A DNA stretch of 64,000 bases. Origin: Diphasiastrum complanatum (taxonomy: Eukaryota; Streptophyta; Lycopodiopsida; Lycopodiales; Lycopodiaceae). How positions within the stretch are numbered: the stretch's first letter is position 1; the number at the start of each line of letters is the position of its first letter. A program made the position numbers and the translations under genes. The stretch is from NCBI GenBank assembly GCA_029204225.1, contig CM055096.1, positions 45,537,346 to 45,601,345 of the forward strand, given 5' to 3'. Shown here one piece after another: positions 36,263-49,159 of the stretch. Under the pieces are notes generated by a model that saw only the letters and a program-made list of their open reading frames with translations, made no database searches and was not told the origin of the DNA.

Positions 36263-37867
36263 ACTAGGTTTTTATTATCTTTATATTGTGGGATTTTTAC
36301 ATTATTAAACTCATGTTAGCTTGACACACAACGTAACATTCTCTCAATTTTGGCTCATTGCAAGTACCTTGACATATGAAACATAATTATTCAACATACA
36401 AATCATGCCACCACACCTTGAGCACATGCACTATCTCACAATGACTCTAGCTTGCATGATGTATAGGAGGCAAGTGTATTGATATTTTCACAATCCAAAA
36501 ATAAAATATATGCTCATCAGTTTGCAACACAAATACTTAGGAACTACTAACTTAATGCATAGTTGAGATAAAAGAACATTGTGATGACCCCTTCCCTCCC
36601 CCCTTTCTCAACAACCAACCACCAAGACATCCTCATACGAAAAACTATCGAATGTTGAAACACACAGTAATCGTGGCTCCATAGCTACATGATAACACTT
36701 ATCGGACTAATTGTTTAGAAGCACTAACTAGCATGAAGGCATTCACATCTTCTTTTCCTAATGGACTCAAGTTTTTTTTAGAACAATAGACCCAAACAAG
36801 TTTGACAACGAAATGATTCTTTGTGATTCTTTCTTTTAACAAACAAGCCGACTACAAGAAGATGATGTTATGAAGTAAGAAGTAAAAAAATTGTTCCATA
36901 GCAATGTAAATCTAACATCACAACTATTGTTTTGAATCATAATAGGATTTAGTAAAAAACTTAATACCCTTCACCAGTCCTTGGTCATAAGGAGGCAGCA
37001 TCATGAAGACAAAAGTGCTTAAATGTTATTTTTCTTAGCTTCATGGTCTAGTATTTTGATTTCTACGCAAGTGCTTCCAAAGTGGAGCAATGGCTTTTCC
37101 AATCAACTACATTGGAATACCTTACCTACTTTTCTTCATTTTGATCGTTAGTTAACTTGTGTGTGAATTCAATTATGAGCATCGCAATGGACACATCTTG
37201 AAGTGGAAACATACAAACTTCATGTATCAACATTCTACCTTAGGTTGGATGGCTTGGGTTGTTTTTTGCACGATAGCCTCCATTTCTCTTGCCTGCTAGT
37301 AAAACAATAATTTTCACATCATTGAACATTCTCTAATAGACAATTACATTCTAAAAGAGACATTCATTGTGTTCATCTAATAACGAGGAGTGATATTGAA
37401 GAATGCAACGTAATACATCCATCAACTCAAGATTTAAAAAAACAACCTAAAGATCAAATTCAAATATGAAATGGTCATGAATGAACATATTGACGTGACC
37501 AAGGGTACATAATAACATAATGACAAATGGCACAATGAATCACTATACTCAACTTAGCATGGCTCCTAGCAACAGTCTTACTCTTGAGTTGGAGTACCAC
37601 TTCGTGGTGATTTTGCATCAGCTTGGCATTGCCTTATCCAGCCACTTTGACTTGAGTGCCATGACTTTTTCCAACAACAATCTCGAGAGAGCATATCAAT
37701 TACTAGATGAAAATTATAAATTTCTTTTTACCTTGGCTGTTTGTAAAAAAATTTCTGTTTCTGATTTTTCTTGCTTTTGCGAAGTTTTTGCTTGCCTGCT
37801 TGTGCACATTTTTTTCCTAGTTTTTACTCCTTTCAATTTTGAACGCACTCTAGAATTCCTTTCTGCT
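36263..37867. other. No gene recognised
   Basis: AT-rich sequence without domain-bearing frames. The frame at 37520-37984 (plus) overlaps the LINE boundary and shows no motif I recognise. Confidence 0.4.
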
Positions 37868-38845
37868 ACATCTACCTCAAGTGGATGCTCCTCCCATAAA
37901 AGCACCTGTCGCATCATGAAGGATCTAGAGGTGTTAAATACCATAACTTTGGTTTTGGCCACATTCACTGATAATCCCCACTGAGTACAAAAAGAGTGAA
38001 GCGCGTCAAGATGCCGCTGCAAACCTTCCCTCGTCCTCGAAAGCAAAACCACATCATCAACATATGATAGGATAGCGATAACGAGGTCACCCAATGTGCA
38101 TCCCTCACCTCCCTCTGTCTGTATAACCTGCTCAAGCTCTATATATAAACCAAAGAGTGTAGGAGAGAGAGGACATCCCTGCTTAACCCCAATGGTACTC
38201 TCTATCTCTGGTGATACAACTCCTGGTACTCGGATACGACCAGTAACTCGTCTGTACAATGCCACAATTGCCTGTATGCTCTCTCCTGGCCTTAGCTTCC
38301 TCAATGATGGATCTCAGGGTGAAAATATGATCTGCTGTGGTATATCCTGGTCTGAAACCTGCCTGACCTATGGCATGCAGTGCTCGGGTATCCATCTCTG
38401 TACTGATCTCTGACTGGAGAATAGAACCATAAACCTTGGCAAAGAGGTGACTGATCATGATGGTACGATAGTTGTCGGCTTTCATGGGATCACCGCCTTT
38501 ATGGATAGGATGGATAAGTTTTGTGGACCAAGGTGGGGGGAAACCAGATGTGATAGAGCGGTTAAAGAGGAGAGAGAGGAAGGGTGAGAGAATGTCAGCA
38601 GCTTGCTTCAAAAGTTCAGCTTCTAGATCATCAATATCCTTGGCCTTATGTAGATTTAATGGGTCAATGGCCTCTTCTACTATGGCTGGAGAGAATATAT
38701 CAGAAGTACAGAGAGAGAGAGAAGATGTTTGGATCCCAAAGCCTCCAATCCAAATTTGGCACAATATCCTTGAGCCAAAGCTTCAAACTTCTTCTCCAAA
38801 GCACCTATACACAAAAACAAACAAAAGGAAAGAGCTAGGATGCAA
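37868..38845 (-). mobile_element. LINE copy E: reverse transcriptase segment
   Basis: Minus strand, in order: HKAKDIDDLEAELLKQA, TSGFPPPWSTKLIHPIHKG, DNYRTIMISHLFAKVYGSIL, IGQAGFRPGYTTADHIFTL, then after an internal loss VKQGCPLSPTLFGLYIELE, ILSYVDDVVLLSRTREGLQ and QWGLSVNVAKTKVMVF. The KAFDSVPR block is missing between EEAKARRE and ALYRRV. The element stops at 37868, so the 3' end and tail are absent. Copy F lies head to head with it on the other strand. Confidence 0.85.
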
Positions 38846-38869
38846 AATGATGGAATCCCCTTGGTAGGG

Positions 38870-41087
38870 GGGCGCACCTTACACACACGCAATGGCAAGC
38901 CAGAAAACAAATTATTCATGATGCAGATGCAAGAAATCAGCGGGTTGTTTTCATTGAAGGCAAGCCAAAATTTTTTGATAAGATTTCTCAATAGGGATTC
39001 GGGCCTCCCGGCCAAAGGAGCAGCCCGAGTTCCCCTAAGCCTTTACGTATTGGTTTTGGAATTGTAATGGCATACTATCATCTTGTTCTGTAGGCGATTT
39101 CCATTCTTTTATGATGAAATGTGATATCCTTTTGTTAGCAAAGACTCATAAATCATTATATAGACCACTCCCATCCATACACGATTGCACTTGGCACTCA
39201 GCGCATCAGCCCTTCTTGCGTGGGAAGATCTCTCGTGGTTCAAGTGGTGTTGAATGTCTCACCAAAGATGTTTTCAGTTCTCATTTTAAACTGGTCAAAA
39301 GTGATCCATTTGCGCGGTTTATTTGGTTTCAGTTCTTTGGTCACTTTTCTCAGGGACCTCTTTCTTGCAGTTTGTTACTTTGCACCGCAGACATCATCTT
39401 TTGCAGATTTTGGTGGTGATCCTTTCCAGGCTCTCTCAGATGATATACTCAGCTTTGCACAACGAGGCCTTATTCTTTTAGCAAGGGATTTTAACGCTCG
39501 CACGAGCATCAGGCAGGCAGAGTTTCATGTAGAGAGTTACTTTCCTATGGGATTTGACAGGACCTCACAGGATGCAGATAGTCCGGCTACCCACTTTGGA
39601 GAGCAGCTGATTGGCTTAGCAGAGGCCCATTCCTTAGCTATTTTGAATGGCCTTCCTTGCTGGCCTTCATCATCTAATTTTACCTGTCACCCACATGGAG
39701 GAGGACATAGTGTTGTTGACTACTTCATTGGGTCACCGGCTTTGATCCCATTCCTTCATACCTTCCACATTATACCTCCTACCATCTCTGCTCACTCCCT
39801 CCTACTTCTATCCCTTGGACATCATATTACCACGATCAAGACACACCGTCCCATTCATCACCATCGCCCGGTTTTGTATTGATCTCGTCTTCCCTTTTAC
39901 ACCGCGTCCCTAACCACTTTCTCCATGACTTTCCCTTCACCTCCTCAGCAGACCAACAAGCTATCTTTTTATCTCAATCTCTTTTGCAATCTGCCAATAC
40001 TGCCTATCCTTCGAAAACTTTCTCATCCCATAAATGCACCCACAATAGATGGTATGATACAGAATGCTTCTCACTGCATAAACAAGTTGTTTACGCTAGA
40101 TACCACTCTCCTCACACCTTAGCCTTGATACAAAAGGAATATCACAAAGTGACTTTGAAAAAAAAGACAGCCTATCTACAGTCCTTGTTTGGGATAAAAA
40201 CTTGTTGATGCTATTGCCTCCCCATCCTCCTCTTTCTTTTGGCGGATGTTCTCTAAAAACCCTTATAAACCCGCTCCTATTGCCCTTTAGAATTCACCCT
40301 CTTCACCCCGTCCATGGTTGAAAACGCCATTCAAAATGGTCAAAAACCCATAAAGCCACTGATGTTGACCTCTTAAGCATGGACTTCCTAAAACCAGTTG
40401 CTCACATTATTGCGCCATACATTTCCCATATCTTTAACTAATCCGTCATCTTCGGTCTCCCCATATCTTGGTGCACCAACCTTTTACACCCTATCCTCCA
40501 AGCCGGGGATCCTTTGAATGTAGACAACTACCGCACTATTATGATCAGTCATACTATGGCCAAGCTATATGGATTAGTTTTGCAGTCTATTATCAGCTCT
40601 CAGGCAGAGACAAAGGGGTTACATGATATGGGACAGGCAGGTTTTCGCACTGGCTACTCCACGGCTGACCAAAGATTCATCTTGAGATGTATTATTGAGG
40701 AGGCTAAGTTCAGGAAGCAGAAGGTTTATTGTTGCTTTGTGGACTTCCACAAAGCCTTTGATTTTGTTCCGAGACACCTTTTACTCTAGCGCCTAGCATC
40801 ACTTGGCTTTTCTCAAAAGATCATTGCTGCTATCATCACATTGTACGAGAGAGTGTTGGCTCGTTATTGAGCTGGTAATGGATGGTCCTCTTATATTCAT
40901 AGTACAGTGAGAGTTAAGCAGGGATGTCCTTTGTCCCCTACTCTCTTTGCTCTATACATTAATGATCTTGAGCGGATTATTGGGGAAGAGGGTGGAGATG
41001 GTTGTCCGTTAGCAGATATGATTATCCCTATTCTACTATATGTGGATGACGTGATACTACTATCGAGATTAGCATCGGGGCTTTAGG
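38870..41087 (+). mobile_element. LINE copy F: endonuclease and RT, 3' end lost at copia junction
   Basis: Starts near the ORF1-ORF2 junction (TCCCGGCCAAAGGAGC at 39007 corresponds to copy J at 54548). Endonuclease blocks: FWNCNG-type start, KCDILLLAKTH, LILLARDFNARTS, HGGGHSVVDYF, then IDGMIQNAS-frame shifts. RT at 40514-40789: NVDNYRTIMISHTMAKLYG, GQAGFRTGYSTADQ, VYCCFVDFHKAFDFVPRHL; then KQGCPLSPTLFALYINDLE and LLYVDDVILLSR. Multiple stops. Ends at 41087 where a 5' truncated copia element begins. Confidence 0.85.
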
Positions 41088-42179
41088 CTAAAATTCCTAA
41101 GTATAGGAAGAGAGCTAGAATGGCTCTACATTTCATTAAGATGAATGTATCTAATGAAATTTTGAGAGAGATGGGATCTTGCACTACAGCCAAAGAAGCT
41201 TGGGATGCACTTAAGTCCATCTATGAAGCAAAGAATACTTTTAGAATACTCACTCTTAGGAATCAGATTTTCCAAAGTTTCCAAAGAAGTGATGAGAGTG
41301 CATCAAACTATGTTCTAAGAGTTAAAGATTTACATAGAGAGCTTTCCTGTGTTGGTGTTACTATTAACCAAGATGAGCTAGTTCAAGTCATTTTCAATGG
41401 CTTGAAAGATGACTATGATAATCTTGTTCAGTCTTTTTGCCATTAAGGAGGAGTTGCCTAATCTAGAAACTCTCCAAGGAATTCTTATTTCTGAAGAATC
41501 TAGGCAAAGCTATAAACTTTCCAGGATGAACAAACTCGAGCATGGTGGAAGTGACAAAGCCCTCTTTGTCAAAGACAAGCATAAAGGAAGGAGTAAGAAC
41601 TAGTTCTCTCCAGCATCCAACAAAGATAAAGCCAAAGATCGAGACAAAGATGGTGAAGAAGATGATTCATCTCATCCCTCTACTTCAAAGACCAAGAAGA
41701 AGAAAGTGAAGTGTTTCTTCTGTGGCAAGAAGGGAAACTATGCCTCTAATTGCTTTAAGAAGAAAAACCAACTCAAGCAAGCTAATCTCTCCAAAGAGAT
41801 TGAAGAAGATTCAGTTGCAAGTGATGGAGAAGGATCACTCATGGTGTCCAGTTTTTCTTCATCACATTTTAAGAAAGATGGAGCTTGGTACATAGATAGT
41901 GGAGCTTCTTCACATATGTGCTGTTCAAAGAAGTCATTTGACTCAATTGTACCTTACAAAGGACTTAAGAGATCTATTTACACTGCTAATGATCATGAGT
42001 GCTCTATAGAAGGAATTGGCAGCATTCCATTGAAACTTGCTTCTTCAAAAGTTCTTGCACTTTCTAGTGTTCTTTTCATTCCAAAACTTACAAAGAACTT
42101 GATTAGTGTAAGCAAGTTGCTTGATAATGGTTGTGATGTAAAGTTCAACTCCATATCAAAAAAAATGATGAGATCCTAG
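41088..42179 (+). pseudogene. copia gag, zinc knuckle and protease
   Basis: UBN2-type gag (TAKEAWDALKSIYEAKNT, RVKDLHRELSCVGV, LVQVIFNGLKDDYDN) is followed after frame changes by CFFCGKKGNYASNCF, a zinc knuckle in which the usual His is Tyr. WYIDSGASSHMC is the intact protease active-site motif at about 41887. PKLTKNLISVSKLLDNG ends the protease region; the frame stops at 42179. Confidence 0.88.
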
Positions 42180-42211
42180 CTGATGGATCTAGATGTGGTG
42201 GAATTTTTAAG

Positions 42212-43380
42212 TTGAATTCTTATGAGAATGCAAATCTTTGTGAAGTTGCTTTGTTATCTAAGGAGGAGTTGTGGCATAGAAGGTTGGGGCATCCTAACTT
42301 TAAATCTATGTCTTCTATGGTCAAGAAAGTGAAGGCAATTGGTCTTCAAAAATCTCTTTCCAAAGATTTCAAGCCTTGTGAGGCTTGTGCTATTGCAAAA
42401 TCACACAGAAAGCCATATCAGAAGTCTTTTATAAAGACTACTCATCCTTTGGAGCTTATACACTCGGATGTACATTTTTCCTCTTCTAAAAGTATTGGTG
42501 GTGCAACATGTTTTGTCACCTTTATTGATGACTTTACTAGATATACTTGGTTGTATCTACTTTCTTCAAAGGCTATGGTTTTTGATCACTTCCTAATCTT
42601 CAAAGCTTATGTTGAGAAACAATTTTCTTTCAAAGTTAAAGCTTTAAGATGTGATGGAGGAGGTGAATACTATCCAACAAGTTTCGTGAATACTGTGAAG
42701 GTGAAGGAATAAAGAGAGAGTTTTCTTGTGCTTATTCTCCATCTCAAAATGGAGTTGATGAGAGGAAAAACGGATCTTTATGTGAATATGCTAAAGCAAT
42801 TCGAGTTGAAGCTTCTTTGCCCATTGAATATTGGGGTGAAGCTATAAATTGTGCAAACTATTTGTACAATAGATTACCTCACAATGCACTTGCTGGAAAA
42901 TCACCTTTTGAAGTCTTGTTTAAGAAGAAACCTAAGGTAGATCACCTTAGAGTTTTTGGTTGTGCTTGCTTTGTTCATGTGCCCTTGGAAACAAGGAAAA
43001 GAGATGATCCTAATTCTATTAAAGGGATCATGGTTGGATATGCATCCAACAAGAAAGCTTACAGAATCTATGTTCCCTCTACCTCAACTACAATTGAGAG
43101 TAGGGATGTTATATTCCATGAGGATCAAAAATACATTCTTGAGGAGGCCGAGTTCAAAAATTCTCACATAGATACTCCAATCATCACCCTTGAAGACTAT
43201 CATGGAGAGATGGGGCCGAGAATTGAGGAGGAGTCACCTCGAATCATTTCACCAAGGAGATCTCAAAGAGAAAGATCCGAGCCTAGGAGGCTTACCTATG
43301 AAGATAGAGGCAAGCAAGTGGAAATCAACTCCACTAATTGTGCTTATTTTCTTTCTCATGAGGAGCCAAAGGATGTATAG
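42212..43380 (+). pseudogene. copia integrase
   Basis: LWHRRLGHPNFKSM and CEACAIAKSHR form the HHCC zinc domain; LELIHSDV, LRCDGGGEY and, after a one-base shift at about 42700, QNGVDERKN supply the three acidic catalytic residues. EYWGEAINCANYLYNRLPHN, LRVFGCACFVHVP and GIMVGYASNKKAYRIY follow in the usual order. Two segments (42212-42712 and 42817-43380) are open. Confidence 0.88.
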
Positions 43381-44737
43381 GATGCACTCAACTCAAAGGA
43401 ATGGTACCTTGCCATGAAGGAGGAATATGATGCTTTGACGACCAACAAGACATGGGAGCTTGTGGATCTTCCATCCAACAAGCACACTATTGGTTGCAAG
43501 TGGGTTTTTCGAGTCAAGTATAATCAAGGTGACACAATCAACAAGTACAAGGCTAGACTTTGTGCTAAAGGTTTTGCTCAAGTTTATGGAATTGATTATG
43601 AGGAGACTTTTGCTCCAGTTGCAAAGATGGTATCAATTAGAATCATAATTTCTGTTGCTTGTTTTTTTAATTGGCAAGTTCTTCAACTAGATATCTCTAA
43701 TGCATTTTTAAATGGATATCTAGAAGAAGAGATTTATATGGATCAGCCTATTGCGTTCATTCATGCTTGCTCTTCAAAAGTTTATATGGGCTAAAGCAAG
43801 CTCCAAGGTCATGGTATTCTCGACTTAACACCTTTCTTGAGTCACTAGGATTTAATCTTAGTAACTATGATCCTTCCTTATATGTCAAGTTTTTTGATAA
43901 AGATATTGTCATCCTTCTTATTTATGTTGATGATATCATTCTAACAGGAAGTTGTATCAAGTTAGTTGAGGAAACTAAGATTGCACTTGGAAAAGGATTC
44001 AAGATGCAAGATCTTGAAAAAATTCACTACATTCTAGGATTAGAGATTGACTTTCTTAAAGATAAAGCTTTTGTATGTCAATCCAAGTATGCTCTTTCAG
44101 TGTTAAAAAAGTTCAATATGTTAGATTGTAAGAGTATAGAAACTCCTATGGAGCAAAATGTAAAAGACCCTAACAAAGGTGATGAAAGATCCTTCGTGGA
44201 CTGAGCCAGGCTATGCAAAATCCTAAATATCATTGGAAAATGGCCAAGAGAGTGCTTAGATATATATCTTCAACTTTTGATTAGGGTTTATTGTATAAAA
44301 ATGAAGATCTTTCTATTGTTGGTTATTCTGACTCGGATTTTGCAAGTGATAGAGCAGATCGAAAATCTACAAGTGCTTATGTCATAGAAGCTGAGTACAA
44401 GGCACTCACTACAACAACAAAGGAAGTGCTTTGGATCAAGAGGTTACTAGTGGAGCTAAAGATAATCATGGAAGAGGATCTACCTATGATCATGCGCGAC
44501 AATATGTCAGCCCAAGCCCTTGCCAACAACCCGATATTCCATGCAAGGAGCAAGCATATCGAAGTTGCACACCACTTCGTGAGAGAGAAGCTCATTGGAG
44601 GGGAAATCTACTTGGAGCACATCGATACATCATCTTGTATTGCTGATATGCTCACCAAACCTTTGAGCAAAAGTTCCTTCATCAAGCATAGAGCCAATCT
44701 TGGAGTAATACCAAGATCCACGTTCAAGTCAATATAG
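43381..44737 (+). pseudogene. copia reverse transcriptase and RNase H
   Basis: GCKWVFRVKYNQGD, ARLCAKGFAQ, DYEETFAPVAKM, FLNGYLEEEIYM; a frame change; LYGLKQAPRSWYS, LLIYVDDIILTGS (intact YVDD), YILGLEIDF, PMEQN; then GYSDSDFASDRADRKSTSAY joined directly to IEAEYKAL. The segment normally between these two (about 20-25 residues around the SKKQ block) is deleted. CIADMLTKPL ends RNase H. Confidence 0.88.
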
Positions 44738-44754
44738 ATTGTTTTTAGGAGGAG

Positions 44755-45510
44755 TGTTGAAATGGAAGAATAATCCATCTTGACTTTGGGCTTGCTACAA
44801 AAATTGTACATGTTCAAAAATGCAAAATGCCAAGTTTGGCCTAGATAGAACTCGAGCTACATGGATATGTCATATCTAGAATGATGAGTACAACAGCCAT
44901 ATAGTTTGTAGACATAGAATTAGCAAAATTATGCTTGTAGAAACTCGTGGCAATTCACATGCATTAATTGTAAGTGATCCATAGTGACATGCAAGGCATG
45001 CACAAAGTGTAATGGACACATGCATGATCATTTGTACATTTCTAGTTAGAACTAGCACACTTGGAAAAAGTTGGTAGAGTTTCATGCATGAGAAGTGACA
45101 AATGTCACGTAGACTCTAGTTTTCACTTTAGATGTCATTAAATGATGGATGGATGTGGTTCTACCTCGAGCTACCTCAAACTTCATAAATATGTGTAGCT
45201 CTCCTCATATTTTGTGATGAAGAACTAAAGCTTTGTAGCTATCTCATGCCATTTTGGATCCACACAATTTTTCGCTTGTTATCTCTCTATCTTTCTCTCT
45301 CTAACTTGTGTTGAGGCTAATGCTAATACATTGATATCTTGTACTTTTGCTCATTATTGATTTATTGCTATCATATTCTGATGCTTAGCATGCTAGATTG
45401 TGGTTAAGCCATATCTTCTGAACTAGATTTTGTTAATCAATCTAGAATCAGGTTACTGTGCTAATCACAAAGCTTAATTAGATCCATCATACTTGTGGAC
45501 ATTCCCCACA
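44755..45510 (+). repeat. 3' LTR of the 41-45 kb copia element (right end approximate)
   Basis: Starts TGTTGAAATGG immediately after the polypurine tract. The right end is set by the restart of LINE endonuclease sequence near 45520; no 5' LTR remains in the window to fix it exactly. Confidence 0.65.
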
Positions 45511-48138
45511 CGTGTGAATTCTGGAAATTTTGTCAGTATGGAACTGTGATGGTATACACTCATCGTCCAGAGCTAGAGACCTGATTGATTTCATCACTGG
45601 TAGAAATTTATTGCTTTTCATGGAAACTCACAAGAGTCAAGAGAGGGGACTACCTACTTTCCCAAGATACAGATGGATTCCGTGTATAGACCTGAGACCA
45701 GCTAGTGGTCGGGGATCTGGAGGTGTTGCATGCCTTTACAAGGAGTCTCTTCACTCAAGCATCGAGTTCATCAAACATGACGAGCATGCATGTTATATTT
45801 GGATTTAGACGAGATATTGGTTTGAACAGGAACATCTTTGTGGCGGCATGTTATTTTCCTCCAGAGTCATCTTTTGCACCCTACCTTGATCTATCGTTGG
45901 ATATAGTCAGATTCTCAAACTGGGGGCATATTTTCCTCACCGGGGATTTTAATGCCCGGACTTCCTCACGACAATCAAAGTTTTATGACACCACCGACCA
46001 GCTCCATGTTCATGCCCTTGACAGTGATGAGATGAGAGTTACCAGGATTCAAAGGACAACTTGGGACCTATAACCCCCTATGGTGAGCATTTACTGCAGT
46101 TTGGAGAGGCCCATGAGTTAGCCATTTATAATGGCCTAACTTGCTGGCCAAATTCAGGTAGTTATACCTGTCATCCTCACAGTGGCGGCATAGTGTCGTG
46201 GATTATCTCATGGGGTCACCATCCTCCATCCCTATCATCTCTGATTTTCATATCTCTCCCATCACCCTCTCTGATCATTCCTTTCTCTCCTTTGTTATTG
46301 GCCGCCTCCCACCTCCCCAGTCATCCTCCTCCCATCCCATGCTTACCTATGCACCCAGATATACGTTCAGCTCTCTATATATGCTAGTCTACCAAGAGCC
46401 TCCCTACTCCACTCCTTTCCCCATGACATTATAGTCGAGACACAAGCTACTTTCCTTACCACCTCTCTTCATATTGCCGCTTCTCTAGCCTTTCTGTCTC
46501 AGCCCCATAAAGGCAAACACACACATTCCTCACCGCTTCGTCCACCGTGGTATGATGCCGAATGTCATTCTCTTCATCAACTTGTCCCCCATCCATGTAC
46601 TCATGCTCCCCACTTTCCCCGCTCCGCCCAACACTCTTACCACCGCACACTACGCCGTAAAAAGCGTGCTTATGATGACTCTGAAAGAAAGCGGCTTGTT
46701 GACCTTCTCTTCCGTTCTTCTTTGGGCGCTTTTTGGCGTGAGTTTATCCCTCGTGCTCCACCACCTCTCCTAGACGACCTCCGCATGTGGGCCAATTATG
46801 CTACCAGCCTATATACCATACCCACTAACACACCCATCTCTATCTCTCCACGCCCTTCTGAGTTCACCTTCTTCAACTCTAACATGGTACTTGCGGCCAT
46901 CAAGAGAATGAAGTCCCATAAAGCAAGAACATCGAAGACCTCGAATCTGAACTCCTAGCTCATGCTGACGACCTCCTTGCTCCCACACTAGCCACTCTCC
47001 TCAATTCCGCAGTTGTCTCTGGCTTCCCATCATCCTGGTGCACCAACATCATCCACCCTATTCATAAAAATGTTGACCCCATGATCCTAGGTAACTACCG
47101 CACTATCATGATTGGGGCATGTTCTTGCAAAGCTATATGGTACCATACTTCAATCTACAGTGAACTCAGAGGTGGAATCCAGGAGATTACATGCGTTGGG
47201 ATAGGTAGGTTTGACCATATCTTCACACTTCGAGCTTTGATTGAGGAAGCTAAGTACAAGAAAGAAAAGGTTTACTGTTGTTTTGTGGACTTCAAGAAAG
47301 CGTTTGATTCTGTACCATGCTCCCTGCTCATTCAGAGACTTCGTGACCTTGGCTTCTCCATCGATATGATCCTGGCAGTGATGGGTTTTGGGATGTTTTA
47401 GACATGGTAATGGCATTTCTTAGCCCATTTGGAGCACCATTGGGGTGAAGAAGGGTTGTTCTCTTTCACCAGTTCTTTTTAATTGTACATTTTAGTGTGC
47501 TTGAGCTAGTTGCAGACTTGGCGATACTCTGATTGCCATCCTTTTATGCAGATGATGTGGTACTAGTATCTCCGACCAGAGAGGGGTTACAGAGGCAGCT
47601 GGATTGTTTACAGGGCTTTTATACTAGATGGGGATTGGGGGTGACATTGCGAAGACCAAGGTTATCGTCTTCAACACTTCTCGAGCTTTCATGCAGCGTC
47701 AGGAGCTCACTCTCGATGGACAGACCTTAGAGGTAGTTTCTTCTTACACTTATTTAGGGATACTTTTCTCTAGTCCTACCTTCAGCATGTAATAGGCAGC
47801 TACCACTTGACTTGGGAAGGGACATTCCTCCCTTGTTCAGCTAGAGTGGTTTTGCTTCAGGAAGTCCATTCCAAATGCTCGTAATAAGTGTAAACTTTTT
47901 GATACTATTGTCACCACCACAGCCTTGTATGCAGTACAGACATGGTGTACCCGTATTCCCTAATCACACTGGGCCAACATCTCACGATTACAGACCACCA
48001 TGTTAGCTCGTACGTTTCGGGCAAAGCCCTCTATTCCACACGAGATCCTTCTTGCAGAGTTTGTCGTCCCACCCATTCAGATAGATGCAACTTTCCAACT
48101 TATTCCCTATATTTAGATAGATGCAACTTTCCAGCTTT

Positions 48139-48178
<40 letters not shown>
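45511..48178 (+). mobile_element. LINE copy G: endonuclease, RT and part of C-terminal domain
   Basis: Starts with VWNCDGIHSSSRARDLIDF, LLLFMETHKS, GSGGVACLYKES, IFLTGDFNARTSS, EAHELAIYNGLTCWP (endonuclease). RT follows: NYRTIMIG, FDHIFTLRALIEEAKY, VYCCFVDFKKAFDSVP, FYADDVVLVSPTREGLQRQLD. C-terminal part reads NISRLQTTMLAR and PHEILLAEFVVPPIQID up to 48130. The last segment, zinc finger and 3' UTR are missing; instead a local duplication (GATGCAACTTTCCA twice) is followed by (TC)n at 48139-48178. Confidence 0.88.
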
Positions 48179-48182
<4 letters not shown>

Positions 48183-48953
48183 GAGGATTTCAGAGATTTT
48201 TGTGCAGATGGTGATATCTTACTACTCACTAAGACACATGAGAGTCCTGAGAGGGGACTATCGGCCATTGAGGGTTTTTGTTGGTACTCTGCGCATCAAA
48301 GGGCTACGAGAGCATTGACCGATCGAGGTTCAGGTGGAATGGCCTGCTTAGTCCGAGACTTCCTTCAGCCTTGGGTCGAGTTGGTACATACTGATGAGCG
48401 GGCTCACTGTATTTGGATTCGGGTGGATCGGAGTTTGATGAGCCTGGATCGAGACCTCTTTATGGCAATTTGCTATTTTCCACCGGATACATCAGTTTCC
48501 ACATCAGATGAGGAGTCACCTTACATGGATATCTCTTCGGACATTATCAAATATGAGCAGCGGAATTATATTCTTCTAGCTAGAGACTTCAATGCCCGAA
48601 CTGGGTCCAAGCAGACAAAGTTCCATAGCGCAAAGGATGATCCACAACGAATACATGCTATAGACTGGGATGATCTTGGCCTCCAACGACGATCGACAGA
48701 CGCAGAGGATCCACTTACTGCATATGGAGAGCAGATGCTCCAGTTGGGCGAGGCTCATGGATTGGCCATTTATAATGGCCTACTGCAATGGCCCGATTCA
48801 GGTGACTATACTTGTTTTCCACACATCGGAGGGCATAGTGTTGTTGACTATTTCATGGAATCGTCGTCTCTCCTTCCCTCCATTTCATCCTTCTTGGTTC
48901 ACCGCACCACCCTCTTTGACCATTCATACCTCTCTCTCTATTGGCCTTCTTAG
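48183..48953 (+). pseudogene. LINE APE-type endonuclease domain (copy H)
   Basis: ILLLTKTHESPERGL, then RGSGGMACLVRDFLQP, LFMAICYFPPDTS, YILLARDFNARTGS, EAHGLAIYNGLLQWPDSG, HSVVDYFMES and DHSYLSL. The N-terminal FWNCNG block is lost by truncation, GDFNAR is changed to RDFNAR (catalytic Asp kept in -DFNAR) and the final SDH is FDH. Such APE-type endonucleases nick the target to prime reverse transcription. Confidence 0.88.
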
Positions 48954-49159
48954 CACCTCACACACTCGTATATTAACCCTCAGCGGGAAGACTGTAAATC
49001 GCTATACCCCTCAAAACATTCCTTTGTACAGGGAAGCCTTATCTAAACTTCTAACTCACTTTCCATACGAGCATGCTTTAGCGGACCAGTCTCATTTTCT
49101 TGTCCGGACCATCCATACCACTGCATCCCTTGCTTTTGCATCCCCACGGCACTAAGCTT

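Larger units (their letters stand above)
41088..45510 (+). mobile_element. Ty1/copia element, 5' LTR missing, 3' LTR present
   Basis: Gag, protease, integrase, RT, RNase H and a 3' LTR lie in normal copia order over 4.4 kb. The start is missing: the first in-frame peptide (KYRKRARMALHFIK) is already inside gag. At least five frame breaks are visible (about 41420, 41604, 42175, 42700, 43785, 44205). A polypurine stretch AGGAGGAG precedes TGTTGAAATGG at 44755. Both flanks are copies of the same LINE family, but copy F stops in RT and copy G restarts at the endonuclease, so this is not a simple insertion into one LINE. Confidence 0.9.
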
